64,000 nucleotides of DNA from JALZKA01 sp963734015 (GTDB lineage: Bacteria > Actinomycetota > Thermoleophilia > Solirubrobacterales > 70-9). A program made the translations under genes and the position numbers. The notes under the pieces are model-generated. The model did no database searches, was not told the DNA's origin, and saw only the letters and a list, made by a program, of their open reading frames with translations. This document shows, piece after piece, positions 17,254-26,053 of the stretch. The stretch spans positions 39,098 to 103,097 of the forward strand of contig CAVTFG010000005.1 of the NCBI GenBank assembly GCA_963734015.1. The letters are read 5' to 3'. Position 1 is the stretch's first letter; each line of letters begins with the position of its first letter.

Positions 17254-18726
17254 TCAGCTGCCCTCGGAATAGGCGGGCTCGCGTCCCATCGCGTCCCGCT
17301 CCCGCTGTTCGTCCTCGCCGGCCGCGGGCTCCGGGCGCAGGATCGCGATCGCAGCGACGACGGCGAGGCCGATCAGCGCGGCGCCGATCAGAAACGCCAG
17401 GTGGTAGCCGGAGTTGAGGGCGGATGCGTTGGAGACGCCATCCGCCAGCAGGGAGTCGGTGCGCTCCGTCGCGAGGGTCGCGAGGACCGCGAGGCCGATC
17501 GCGCCTCCCACCTGGACGGTGGTGTTGACGAGGCCCGAGGCCAGGCCGGCGTCGCTCTGCGTGGCGCCCGACATCGCGAGCGTCATCAGGGCGGGGAACG
17601 CCAGGCCGGCGCCGAGCCCGAGCAGCAGCATGACCGGCAGGACGTCCGTGACCCAGCTCCCGTCGACCGGGGCGCGCGAGAAGAGCACGAGCCCGGCGGC
17701 GGCCGAGATCAGGCCGGCGATGAGCGTGGGGCGCGGGCCGACGCCCATGATCAGCTTCTCGGCGTAGCCGAGGGACAGGGTTCCCATGACGATGCACGAC
17801 GGGAGGAACGCAAGCCCGACCTCGAGCGCGGTGTAGCCGAGGATGCCCTGCAGGTAGAGCGCTCCGAGGAAGAACATGCCGAAGAACCCGACCACCAGCA
17901 GCGCCATGACGACGTTCGCGCCGACGACGTTCCGCGACCGGAACAGGCGGAGTGGCATCAGGGGGTTGGGGATCCGCGCCTGCCGGGCGACGAACGCCGC
18001 GAGGAGCGCGAGCGCGGTAGCGCCGAGGCCGAGGGTCTGGGTGGAGCCCCAACCCTGCTCGCCCGCCTCGAGCAGCGCGTATACGCCCAGCATCACGCCG
18101 GCGGTGATCAGGACGGCGCCGGGGATGTCCGCGCCGGCGGCGAAGCCGATGCCCTTGCGGTCCTCGACCAGCCGTACGGTCAGCAGGGCGATCGCGATCC
18201 CAACCGGCAGGTTGATCACGAAGATCCAGTGCCAGTTGATCGCCTCGGTGAGGATCCCGCCCGCGAGCAGGCCGATCGAGGCGCCCGCGGAGGCGACGAA
18301 GCTGTAGACGCCGATCGCCTTCGCCTGCTCCCGGGGCTCCGGGAACATCGTCACGATCATGCCGAGGATGACGGCCGACGAGACCGCGCCGCCGGCGCCC
18401 TGGATGAAGCGCGCGGCGATCAGCATTCCCTGGCTCGTTGCGACCGCGCAGACCAGGGACGCGATCGTGAACACGGCGAGGCCGATCAGGAAGATCCGGC
18501 GTTGGCCGAACAGGTCGCCGAGGCGCCCGGCGAGCAGCAACAGTCCGCCGAACGCGATCAGGTACGCGTTGACGACCCATGCCAGGGTCGACTGCGAGAA
18601 GCCGAGGTCGTCCTGAATCGAGGGCAGCGCAACGTTCACGATCGTCGCGTCGAGGACGATCATGAGCATGCCTCCGCAGAGGACGTAGAGGGCCATCCAG
18701 CGGCTTCGGTCGGTGTCGGCAGTCAC
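17254..18726 (-). CDS. MFS drug exporter, DHA2 (EmrB/QacA) family, 14 TM
   Basis: About 490 residues with 14 hydrophobic segments. It shows the DHA2 motif LDATIVNVALPSIQDDLGFS in TM1 and GRLGDLFGQRRIFLIGL in the loop after TM2, and a motif-C-like stretch SAGASIGLLAGGIL. These transporters export drugs or amphipathic compounds with protons. The GTG at 18726 is preferred over the upstream ATG at 18759 because GGAGACC lies 7 bases before it (18734-18740), while the ATG has none. The C-terminus is charged and cytosolic. No regulator is adjacent. Confidence 0.9.
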   Translation of the reverse strand: MTADTDRSRWMALYVLCGGMLMIVLDATIVNVALPSIQDDLGFSQSTLAWVVNAYLIAFGGLLLLAGRLGDLFGQRRIFLIGLAVFTIASLVCAVATSQGMLIAARFIQGAGGAVSSAVILGMIVTMFPEPREQAKAIGVYSFVASAGASIGLLAGGILTEAINWHWIFVINLPVGIAIALLTVRLVEDRKGIGFAAGADIPGAVLITAGVMLGVYALLEAGEQGWGSTQTLGLGATALALLAAFVARQARIPNPLMPLRLFRSRNVVGANVVMALLVVGFFGMFFLGALYLQGILGYTALEVGLAFLPSCIVMGTLSLGYAEKLIMGVGPRPTLIAGLISAAAGLVLFSRAPVDGSWVTDVLPVMLLLGLGAGLAFPALMTLAMSGATQSDAGLASGLVNTTVQVGGAIGLAVLATLATERTDSLLADGVSNASALNSGYHLAFLIGAALIGLAVVAAIAILRPEPAAGEDEQRERDAMGREPAYSEGS

Positions 18727-18920
18727 GGTTCTTGGTCTCCTTGGGTCGCGTTCGGACATAGAGACCCCGGCCCGCGCGAAAACTCATCGTGGCTCTCGCG
18801 GCCGGTGGGAGGCCTAGAAACCCGGTAGTTGCGGATTCGGCTTCGGCAAGGGGTGTTCGGGCCGCGCGAGCGCGGTTACGATCGCGCGCGCTCCGAAGGT
18901 CCGCTAGTCAAGGGAGGCTC

Positions 18921-19274
18921 GTGAAGCTCGTCATCGGCATCGTTCGGCCGGAGAAGGCGAACGACGTGTTGGAGGCGCTCTATCGCGCCGAGGTACGGGG
19001 TGTTTCGATCTCGAACGTCCAGGGTCACGGGGGCGAGCTGGACCGGGTCGAGACCTATCGCGGGACGACCGTCAAGGTCGGGCTCGCGGACAAGGTGCGC
19101 TTCGAGATCGCGGTCTCCGACGACTTCGTCCAGCCCGCGATCGACGCCCTCTGCGACGGCGGGCGCACGGGCGAGGTCGGGGACGGAAAGATCTTCGTCG
19201 TTCCGCTCGAGCGGGCGGTCCGCATCCGGACCGGCGAGACCGATCAGGGCGCCGTGACTCCGGTAGGTAGCTGA
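18921..19274 (+). CDS. glnK: P-II nitrogen regulatory protein
   Basis: A 117-residue PII protein starting at GTG 18921, with gggagg at 18912-18917. It begins KLVIGIVRPEKANDVLEAL and ends with GDGKIFVVPLERAVRIRTGE, the signature 2 region. The T-loop reads GELDRVETYRGTTVKVG. The Tyr46-like residue is kept, but the position corresponding to Tyr51, which is uridylylated or adenylylated in other PII proteins, appears to be Val. Modification at that site is therefore unlikely. PII senses 2-oxoglutarate and ATP/ADP and, next to amt, normally blocks ammonium transport. The gap to amt is 52 bases, so the genes are probably cotranscribed. Confidence 0.92.
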   Translation: MKLVIGIVRPEKANDVLEALYRAEVRGVSISNVQGHGGELDRVETYRGTTVKVGLADKVRFEIAVSDDFVQPAIDALCDGGRTGEVGDGKIFVVPLERAVRIRTGETDQGAVTPVGS

Positions 19275-19326
19275 TGAGCGACGTAAGGCGCGAAACCATG
19301 TTCGCCCCCCTGGCAAGGGAGATCTC

Positions 19327-20667
19327 ATGATCGACGCGGTCGGCATCGTCGCTCAGGCCGAAGCGATCGACACCGGAGACACGGCGTGGATGCTGATGGC
19401 AACCGCGCTCGTGATCCTGATGACGATCGGGCTCGGGCTGTTCTACGCCGGGCTGGTGCGGGCGAAGAACGCGCTGAACACATTCATGATGTGCGTCGCA
19501 GCGCTGGCGGTGGTGACCATCTCGTGGGCGCTCGTCGGCTACTCGCTCGCCTTCGGCGAGGGCAACGGGTTCATCGGCAACTTCGACTACGCGTTCCTGC
19601 AGGGCGTCGGCTTCGAGCCGTACGCCGAGGGGCAGACGATCCCGCATCTCGTCTTCTTCGCCTTCCAGGGGAGCTTCTGCATCATCACCGCGGCGCTGGT
19701 CTCGGGCGCGGTCGTTGAGAGGATGCGCTTCTCCAGCTACCTGATCTTCATCGCGCTGTGGTCGATCTTCGTTTACCCGGTGATGGCGCACTGGGTCTTC
19801 GGCGGGGGGTTCCTGTTCGACCGCGGCACGCTCGACTTCGCGGGCGGCATCTCGGTCGAGATGGGCTCGGGGTTCTCGGCCCTGGCGGCGGCGCTCATCG
19901 TCGGCGCGCGCAAGGACTACGGGCGCCAGGCGCTCCTGCCGCACAACGCGGTGCTCGTTCTGCTCGGCGCGGGACTGCTCTGGTTCGGATGGTTCGGCTT
20001 CAACGGGGGAAGCGGGCTCGGCACCGGGCAGCAGAGCGTGCTCGCGTTCGCCAACACGCTCCTGACGCCGGCGGTGTGCCTCGCGGCATGGTTTGCGCTG
20101 GACGCGATCCGCGGCCGCAAGGTCACCGCGATCGGGGCGGCGACCGCGATCATCGTCGGCTGCGTCGCGATCACGCCGGCGGGCGGCTTCGTCAGCCCCG
20201 GCTGGGCGATGGCCCTCGGCCTCGTCGCGACCATCCCCTGCTACGCGCTGGTCGCCTGGCGGCCGCGCACCCGGGTGGACGAGACCCTCGACGTCCTCGC
20301 CGTGCATGGCCTGGCCGGCTTCGTCGGAATCCTGTTCATCGGCTTCGTCGCCCAGGAAGCGTGGAACGGCGTCGCGGCGGCAGGCCTCGCTCCCACCGGC
20401 GACGGGCTCCTGTACGGCGATGCGTCACTGCTCGGAGACCAGGCCCTTGCCGCGCTCGTCGCGCCGCTCTATGCGTTCGCGGCAACGTTCGTCCTCCTCA
20501 AGGCGATCGGGTTCGTCACCAGCCTGCGCGCGACCGAGCGTGAGGAGGCGATCGGGATGGACGTCATCTACCACGGCGAGGAGGCCTATCCGACGGGCGA
20601 GGGCGCGATCCTGGTCCCGACGGAGTCGAGGGTGGAGCGCCCCGTGCCGGCCGCGGACTCGCGCTAG
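19327..20667 (+). CDS. amt: Ammonium transporter
   Basis: A 446-residue Amt/MEP/Rh family protein with about 11 membrane helices. Recognisable segments are ALVILMTIGLGLFYAGLVRA in TM1, HWVFGGGFLF and VHGLAGFVGILFIG, which carry the twin-histidine pore residues. It moves ammonium across the cytoplasmic membrane as a trimer. The upstream PII gene is its expected regulator. The cytosolic C-terminus holds GMDVIYHGEEAYP, a typical Amt tail that contacts PII. Confidence 0.95.
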   Translation: MIDAVGIVAQAEAIDTGDTAWMLMATALVILMTIGLGLFYAGLVRAKNALNTFMMCVAALAVVTISWALVGYSLAFGEGNGFIGNFDYAFLQGVGFEPYAEGQTIPHLVFFAFQGSFCIITAALVSGAVVERMRFSSYLIFIALWSIFVYPVMAHWVFGGGFLFDRGTLDFAGGISVEMGSGFSALAAALIVGARKDYGRQALLPHNAVLVLLGAGLLWFGWFGFNGGSGLGTGQQSVLAFANTLLTPAVCLAAWFALDAIRGRKVTAIGAATAIIVGCVAITPAGGFVSPGWAMALGLVATIPCYALVAWRPRTRVDETLDVLAVHGLAGFVGILFIGFVAQEAWNGVAAAGLAPTGDGLLYGDASLLGDQALAALVAPLYAFAATFVLLKAIGFVTSLRATEREEAIGMDVIYHGEEAYPTGEGAILVPTESRVERPVPAADSR

Positions 20668-20673
20668 GTCCTG

Positions 20674-21711
20674 CTAGGACAGGCTTGCCGGCAGGCCGAA
20701 GCGCTCGAAGAGCGACGGCGTGCGGAACGCGAAGACCTGAGCGATCGAGTCGCGGCGGACCGTGAGGACGTCCAGCGCGATCGGGAGGTAGCGGCCGGCC
20801 TCGGCGTCGAGCGCGTAGGTGCCGACGGCGAGCTGGCCGTTCGCCTGGGTCGGCGCGTAGCGCAGCCGGGGAGGCGGACCCTCGGGCATCAGCCAGCACC
20901 CGGCGACGGCGTCGCGGCCGCGCTGCCAACCGGCGTACGGAGGCATGGAGAACTCGGCGTCGTCGGCAAGCATCGCGACGATCGCGGTGACGTCACCCTG
21001 CTCGAACGCCGTGATGAACCGCTCGACGAGCGCGCGCGCCGCACCGTCTCCGAGGGACCGGATCGTCGCCTGCTGGCTGCGCTCCGGCAGGCGCTCCTCC
21101 ACCACCCTGCGCGCCCGCTGCAGCGCGCTGTTGACGGATGCCGGCGTCGTGTCGAGCGCCTGGGCGGTCTCGCGAGCGGAGAAGCCGAGGACCTCCCGGA
21201 GGATCAGGACAGCCCGTTGGCGCGGCGGCAGGTGCTGGAGCGCGGCGATGAACGCGAGCTCGACCGCCTCGCGCCGCTCGTACCGGGCCTCGGGCGCCGC
21301 GTATCCGGCTTCGAGGCCGAGCTCCGAGTCCGGGTAGGGCTCGACCCAGAGGTGCTCGGACAGCGGCTCCCCCGGCGGAGCGGCCGGGTCGGTCGGAGGG
21401 CCGTAGTCGATCGGCAGCACGCGCTTGGGACGGCGGGCGATCGCGTCGAGGCAAGCGTTGGTCGTGATCCGGTGAAGCCACGAGTGGGTGGCGCTGCGAC
21501 CCTCGAACCTCGGCAGGCCGCGCCACGCGCGGAGCATGGCGTCCTGGAGCGCGTCGTCGGCGTCGTGCAGCGAGCCGAGCATCCGGTAGCAGTGGGCGTG
21601 CAGGTCGGCACGGTGCGGCTCGATCAGCGCGCAAAAGGCGTGCTCATCGCCCGCTCGCGCCTGCTCGAGCAGCTCCCGCTCCTTGGTCATGAGGCCGGTG
21701 CTCGCTGGCAT
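20674..21711 (-). CDS. ECF sigma factor with C-terminal SnoaL-like domain (SigG/TIGR02960 type)
   Basis: A 345-residue protein. Region 2 shows AHCYRMLGSLHDADDALQD and HSWLHRITTNACLDAIARR, and region 4 shows LPPRQRAVLILREVLGFSA. After residue 210 it continues with ARALVERFITAFEQGDVTAI, a SnoaL-like fold, the domain layout of the SigG/SigX5 type ECF factors. The start at 21711 has AGGAAGAGG just upstream. No anti-sigma gene is adjacent, consistent with this class being controlled through its own C-terminal domain. It diverges from the VOC gene at 21798. Confidence 0.92.
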   Translation of the reverse strand: MPASTGLMTKERELLEQARAGDEHAFCALIEPHRADLHAHCYRMLGSLHDADDALQDAMLRAWRGLPRFEGRSATHSWLHRITTNACLDAIARRPKRVLPIDYGPPTDPAAPPGEPLSEHLWVEPYPDSELGLEAGYAAPEARYERREAVELAFIAALQHLPPRQRAVLILREVLGFSARETAQALDTTPASVNSALQRARRVVEERLPERSQQATIRSLGDGAARALVERFITAFEQGDVTAIVAMLADDAEFSMPPYAGWQRGRDAVAGCWLMPEGPPPRLRYAPTQANGQLAVGTYALDAEAGRYLPIALDVLTVRRDSIAQVFAFRTPSLFERFGLPASLS

Positions 21712-21797
21712 CCTCTTCCTGTTAGACGGTCGCGATCCGGTGAATTCATCGGACCGCGATTAATTTGGGGGCACGCCCGGAGTCTAAGAAGACAGGC

Positions 21798-22199
21798 ATG
21801 CCGCCCCCTCCCGGGAACCGCGTCGTCCATCTCGAGCTCTGCACCCCGAACCTGCCCCGGGCGTGCTCCTTCTACACGCGGCTCTTCGACTGGCGGGCCG
21901 AGACGGTCCACATCGGCGCCGGGCGCTACCTCGCGCTCGACCTCGGGGCCGCCGTGGAGGGCGGGGTCGCCGAACAGGACCGGGAGCAGCCGATCTGGCT
22001 CCCCTACGTCGAGGTCGCCGACGTGGAAGCAGCGACGAACCGCGCCCGGTCTCTCGGAGGATCGGTGTCGCTGGAGCCCCGCGAGGGACCGGCCGGCTGG
22101 CGGAGCGTCGTCGGCGGGCCCGCCGCGGCCGAGATCGCCCTCTGGCAGCCCAAGGCGCCGGCCGCGTTAGCCGACAACCGTCTGTCGCCTGGTCTTTGA
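21798..22199 (+). CDS. VOC (glyoxalase/bleomycin-resistance) family protein
   Basis: A 133-residue protein with two beta-alpha-beta-beta-beta modules: VVHLELCTPNLPRACSFYTR and LPYVEVADVEAATNRARSL. This is the vicinal-oxygen-chelate fold. Its starts are ATG 21798 or a frame that extends further upstream without motif. The substrate is unknown; similar proteins occur beside SigG-type sigma factors. It overlaps the end of the exported protein gene by 33 bases (tail to tail). Confidence 0.85.
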   Translation: MPPPPGNRVVHLELCTPNLPRACSFYTRLFDWRAETVHIGAGRYLALDLGAAVEGGVAEQDREQPIWLPYVEVADVEAATNRARSLGGSVSLEPREGPAGWRSVVGGPAAAEIALWQPKAPAALADNRLSPGL

Positions 22200-23675
22200 T
22201 CGCCCGGCTTGGTAGGGATAGCCGCGCTGCTTCGGCGCGAACGCCGCGAATCGGTACGTCTGGCGACCGGTGGTGGCCTGGAAGCGATACGCCCCCGTCC
22301 AGACGCCGTGCTTGTTCGTCCCCCCGCGGCGGAGCGGGAGCCAGCGGCCGTTCGCGCGCACCTTGAGCGCGACGTGACGCCCCGCGGCGCGTGGCCCCGG
22401 CAGCTCGGCGCGGAATCGAACGCGCTCGCCGTTCTCGAGCACGCCGCCCGGCTGCAGCGTCAGCCGGGGACGGGCTCGCACCCGCAGTGAGCGGAAGCTC
22501 TCCGCCGCCACCGACGGGCTCGGCCAGTGAGCGACCCGCACCATGCGGTTCGGGCCGCGAGGGATCCGGAGCGCGAACCGCCCCGACGGGCCCGTCGTCG
22601 GAGTCCCCACGATCTGCTCGGGCGCGCGGGCGACGTCCGTGCGGGTGCCGACGCAGACCTCAGCACCGGCGACCCCGTCACCGGCGGAGTCGAGAAGGCG
22701 CCCGGCGAGCTTCGTCCGGCCGGGGAAACGCAGCGGGCGGCCCCCCTTGCGGAGGTGGGCTCGGATGTGGGTACCGGCAGCGACACCAGACAGTGGACAG
22801 GCGTTGTCGACCCGCACACGACGCGCCGCGCAATCGCGGCTGCTTCCGGTGTCGGGCGCGTAGTCCGTCGCGCAGACACGAACGCGGTTCGGGCCCTGCC
22901 GGAACGGCGGCTGCGCGGTGCTTGCGGAGAACTGCGGCGTGGCGTGTGCGGGGCAGGGGCTGAGCCTGAGGGCCACGTGGCCCTTGAGCGCGCACCCGAG
23001 CGTGTTCGCCACGACGGGTTCGCCGTTGACCTGCACGAACACGCGGTGGACTCCGCTCCCGGCGTCGTGGGCCGAGACGCCGATCTGCTCCGACGCTCGC
23101 CGGGCCCCGCCGGCGAAGAGCGAGCCGCCGGCGGTCACGCGAGGCGGGCTGGAGTCGACGATGGTCAGCATCAGGCGCCGGACCCGGACCCGGGCCTCGG
23201 ACCCGGGACCGCATTTCCCGCGCGCGCCACAGCGCAGAGCCGCCCGCACTCCGCGGACGCCCGCGCCACGCCAGGTGATGCGGTGAAACCCTCCGGTCGC
23301 GGTGCCGAACGGGACCAGGGCTTCCATCGGGCCGACCAGGAACTGGGGCACGTGGCCTGCCCGTCGTCTCCCGCTGACCATCGCACTGGCCCGCACGAAC
23401 CGGGTTCCCGCCGGCGCCATTGCCGTCCAAGCACCCCAGCGCCCCGAGTTGGTGTGGCTCGCCTTGTGCGTGACGGCCAGGCCCACGCCGCCGGTACCGC
23501 ATGCCGCGTCCGACTGGTAGTGCGTCGATGTCCTGCGGAAGTCGATGTCGGCGGGCCCGACGCCGAACTTCGCGTGGCACTGGGCGGCGCGGTACGTCCC
23601 GGCTTGGGCGTGGGTCAGCGGCCAGATCAGCCAGCCGGCGGCCGCGATGGCGCAGATCAGAGCGGTCCGTGTCAT
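22167..23675 (-). CDS. Exported protein of unknown function with several conserved cysteines
   Basis: 502 residues from the ATG at 23675. The signal peptide MTRTALICAIAAAGWLIWP ends near THAQA. The mature part has YRAAQCHAKFGVGPADIDF and DAACGTGGVGLAVTHK, then a possible carbohydrate-binding-like region (about 35-220). A later segment with VDSSPPRVTAGGSLFAGGA and VHRVFVQVNGEPV resembles Ig-like domains, followed by a carboxypeptidase-regulatory-like fold (GRLLDSAGDGVAGAEVCVG). I do not know its function. Proteins of this type are frequent in Solirubrobacterales, which supports the placement. The start is preferred over an upstream frame because of the signal peptide. Confidence 0.75.
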   Translation of the reverse strand: MTRTALICAIAAAGWLIWPLTHAQAGTYRAAQCHAKFGVGPADIDFRRTSTHYQSDAACGTGGVGLAVTHKASHTNSGRWGAWTAMAPAGTRFVRASAMVSGRRRAGHVPQFLVGPMEALVPFGTATGGFHRITWRGAGVRGVRAALRCGARGKCGPGSEARVRVRRLMLTIVDSSPPRVTAGGSLFAGGARRASEQIGVSAHDAGSGVHRVFVQVNGEPVVANTLGCALKGHVALRLSPCPAHATPQFSASTAQPPFRQGPNRVRVCATDYAPDTGSSRDCAARRVRVDNACPLSGVAAGTHIRAHLRKGGRPLRFPGRTKLAGRLLDSAGDGVAGAEVCVGTRTDVARAPEQIVGTPTTGPSGRFALRIPRGPNRMVRVAHWPSPSVAAESFRSLRVRARPRLTLQPGGVLENGERVRFRAELPGPRAAGRHVALKVRANGRWLPLRRGGTNKHGVWTGAYRFQATTGRQTYRFAAFAPKQRGYPYQAGRSKTRRQTVVG

Positions 23676-23710
23676 GCCTCTTCCCACCACTCGCCCTACC
23701 TTCCCCTCAT

Positions 23711-25198
23711 CTATTGCTCGAATCCGAACTCGGGCGGGTCCTCGGTCGCCGGCGGCGATGGCTCGGGCGGCGGAGCCGGGGCGGGGGCCGCAGGCGGGGG
23801 CGCGGGGGTGCTCGCGGGAGCCGGGGCCGGCGCGGGAGCGCTCGTCGGGACCGCCGTGTCCGTTGGCGCGGGCTCGGGCTGCGTGTCGGGCTCCGGCCGG
23901 CTCGCCTCCGATCGCGATCGCGGTTGGGTCGTGCCGGCGGCCGATCACGGGCCTTCCGGGCCTGCTTCGCGGACGGCGAGGCGGCCGGGACCGGGTCGAT
24001 GCGCTGGAACGACGGGGCGGCCGCCGCGCTGAGCGCCGGTCCGGCGTCGGCCTGCAGACCCGGCCCGGGCTCGGGGCCTTGCCGGTCCAAGACGACGAGG
24101 GTCGCGAAGAGGGCAAGCGCCGCCGCGGCCCCCGCCGTCACGGGCGCGTACGACGGTCTCGAGCCGCGTCTGACCCGCGGAAAGCCCTCGGCGGTCGCCG
24201 GCCGGGCAACGCTCTTGGCCGGGGCCACGCTCTCGGGCGGAGCGGGCCGCGTCCCGTCCGGCACACGCCACGGAACGCCGAGCGCGATCGCGTCGTAGCG
24301 CTGGTCCGCTGCCGCGGTCGCCTTGGCCCGGGCCGCGGGGGTGAGCAGCCGTCCCAGCCGCTCGCGCCTCGCCGCGTGGCGTCGCAGCACGGTGTGCAGC
24401 TCGACCGAGGCCGCGGTGCCCCATGACTGCGACCACTCCGGGTCGAATTCGCCCGTGGATTCGGGGCGGCCGCTCGCGTCAGGCACCGCCTCGGTGCCGG
24501 TGCTCGAGTAGGCGGTGCGGCCGGCGAGGTGCGCGCGCTCGAGCTCGAGCAGCCGGGTGAAGACGACCAGGTCCCGGTAGCGGCTGCCGGGGCCGCAACG
24601 TCGGGCGTCTGAGCCGGGCCTTCAGATCCGCCTGGGCGGCTCGCAGCGCGTGGAAGGACTCGAGGCGCGACGATCCAGCATGTCCGGTAGCGCTGTTGCG
24701 CGGGCCCTCGCTTCCGCGCGGAGCGAGCGGCGTCCCTTCCGGGGCTCGCCACGGAACGCTGAGCGCGATCGCGTCGTAGCGCAGGTCCGCTGCCGCGGTC
24801 GCCTTGGCCCGGGCGGCGCGGGTGAGCAGCCGTCCCAGCCGCTCTCGCCTCGCCGAGTGGCGCCGCAGCACTCTGTGCAGCTCGAGCGAGGCTGCGGTAC
24901 CCCATGAATGCGACCAGTCCGGGTCGGAATCGCGCGTGCGCTCGGCGCCGCCGCTCGCGTAGGCGGTCAGCCCCGCCAGGTGCGCGCGCTCGAGCTCGAG
25001 CAGCCGGGTGAAGACGACCAGGTCCCGGTAGCGGCTGCCGGGCCGCAACGCCGGGCGTCTGAGCCGGGCCTCCAGGTCCGCGTGGGCGGCTCGCAGCGAG
25101 TGGAAGGCATCGAGGCGCGACGATCCCGCGCCCCTTGGCGTCCCGTCACCGCGAATGCTCCCACTCCCCGACCTCGGGTCCGGCACCGTCCCTGGCAC
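23711..25198 (-). CDS. Membrane protein with a tandemly duplicated N-terminal domain (two frameshifts)
   Basis: I do not recognise this family. Three frames, joined by two single-base shifts, make one protein of about 491 residues. Unit 1 runs from SSRLDAFHSLRAAHADLEA through YRDLVVFTRLLELERAHLAG to VPWRAPEGTPLAPRGSEG. Unit 2 repeats this (SSRLESFHALRAAQADLKA ... LELHTVLRRHAARRERLG-like). A single TM (APVTAGAAAALALFATLVV) follows, and a Pro/Ala-rich tail ends PEFGFEQ. The first shift is the GGGG at 24589-24592 (sister copy has GGG); the second is a missing base at 23880-23946. The GTG start could be 25198 or 25186; AGGAGG at 25199-25205 favours the latter. Alternating basic helices suggest nucleic-acid or membrane-surface binding, but this is speculative. 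Confidence 0.6.
24220..24676 (-). repeat. Tandem duplication, copy 2
   Basis: This segment matches 24700-25126 over most of its length, with about 85-93% identity by eye. The closest block is 24272-24418 against 24752-24898. It contains an extra G (GGGG at 24589-24592) relative to the other copy, and about 30 additional bases near 24475-24505. It encodes the second repeat unit. Confidence 0.8.
24700..25126 (-). repeat. Tandem duplication, copy 1
   Basis: Direct repeat of 24220-24676 with an offset of about 450 bases (480 past the insertion). The frame here is intact and gives the reference sequence for copy 2. Confidence 0.8.
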
Positions 25199-25309
25199 CT
25201 CCTTGGCTCGCTGCGTGTCCCGTGGCAGTCGTTGAGGTCAGCTTACGCCAAAACCCGGGCAAAACCACCATTTCTTGTGAAACTCGAAACTCGCTCTCCC
25301 GGCTGACGC

Positions 25310-25546
25310 TCAATCTCCCGTCACCGCGACGTTTACGGTCGAACAGCGCCCGCATCGGACCCGGACCTTCTTCGTCATCTGCATCGCATGCATGGACGCG
25401 GCGAGCACGTTGCCGCAGTTCACGCAGACGTAGTCGTCCGGGCCGTTTCCCTGAAAGGCCGGGCGGTCGGGATCCTCCTGGATTGCGGTGCCACCGTCGA
25501 ACGGCACCTCCCCCTCGCGGATCTCTCGCATCTGGACGGTCGCCAT
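25310..25546 (-). CDS. Small zinc-ribbon protein beside coxG
   Basis: 78 residues with two knuckles, CVNCGNVLAASMH and VRCGRCSTVNV, giving a C-x2-C...C-x2-C zinc ribbon. The N-terminal 35 residues are polar and acidic (REGEVPFDGGTAIQEDPDRP). The ATG is preceded by GAGGAGGG, a strong ribosome site. It lies 29 bases after the CoxG gene on the same strand. Its role is unknown; the context suggests a part in the CO dehydrogenase system or in RNA/protein binding. Confidence 0.7.
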   Translation of the reverse strand: MATVQMREIREGEVPFDGGTAIQEDPDRPAFQGNGPDDYVCVNCGNVLAASMHAMQMTKKVRVRCGRCSTVNVAVTGD

Positions 25547-25575
25547 CTGCCCTCCTCGCGAAACCGGGGATCCGG

Positions 25576-26007
25576 CTACAGCTCGCCGAGCTTGCCGGTG
25601 AAGTCGGTGATCAGCGCATCGAGCACGCCCACCACCACGCCCTCCCCCATCGACGCCGCCTTGCCGGTGATCTGGGCGGTGGTGTGGATCGTTCCGCCAC
25701 CGTCTGAGAGCTGGAAGGTCACGTCAGCGTTCGCATGTCCCTGCCCTCCCGCCTCCTTCGACTTGACCCGCAGGACCGCGCGGTGGGCGACCTCGTCGCG
25801 CTCCGCGACCTCGACCGTGCCCGTGAAATTCATCGACATCGCCCCCATCGTCAGGGTGATCTCGGCCTTCACCGTGTCGGGGTCGACGACCTCGATCACG
25901 CGGCCTCCATCGACACACGGCACCACGCGCTCGAGGTCGGTGACCACCGCCAGGCTCTCGTCGATCGGCCTCGTGGTCGCGAACGAATGGTCCAATTCGG
26001 TAGCCAT
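25576..26007 (-). CDS. coxG: CoxG-like SRPBCC protein (carbon monoxide dehydrogenase subunit G)
   Basis: 143 residues of the SRPBCC/CoxG fold, with VPCVDGGRVIEVVDPDTVKA and a NFTGTVEVAERDEVAHRAVL segment. CoxG is the membrane-associated partner of aerobic CO dehydrogenase, implicated in coupling electrons to menaquinone in mycobacteria. A GGAGACC ribosome site precedes the ATG at 26007. It is separated from the main cox operon by a YceI gene on the other strand, so it is likely transcribed separately, followed by the zinc-ribbon gene. Confidence 0.85.
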   Translation of the reverse strand: MATELDHSFATTRPIDESLAVVTDLERVVPCVDGGRVIEVVDPDTVKAEITLTMGAMSMNFTGTVEVAERDEVAHRAVLRVKSKEAGGQGHANADVTFQLSDGGGTIHTTAQITGKAASMGEGVVVGVLDALITDFTGKLGEL

Positions 26008-26053
26008 GCTTCGGTCTCCTTCGGGATCGGGCGCCTCGCACTATGCTCGGCGC

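Noticed and set aside
25238..25249. A 12-base match (tcagcttacgcc) shared with 44369-44380, upstream of two minus-strand genes
   Set aside because: The positions relative to the starts differ and no -35 box is visible. This may be chance, and two copies are not enough to call a promoter.
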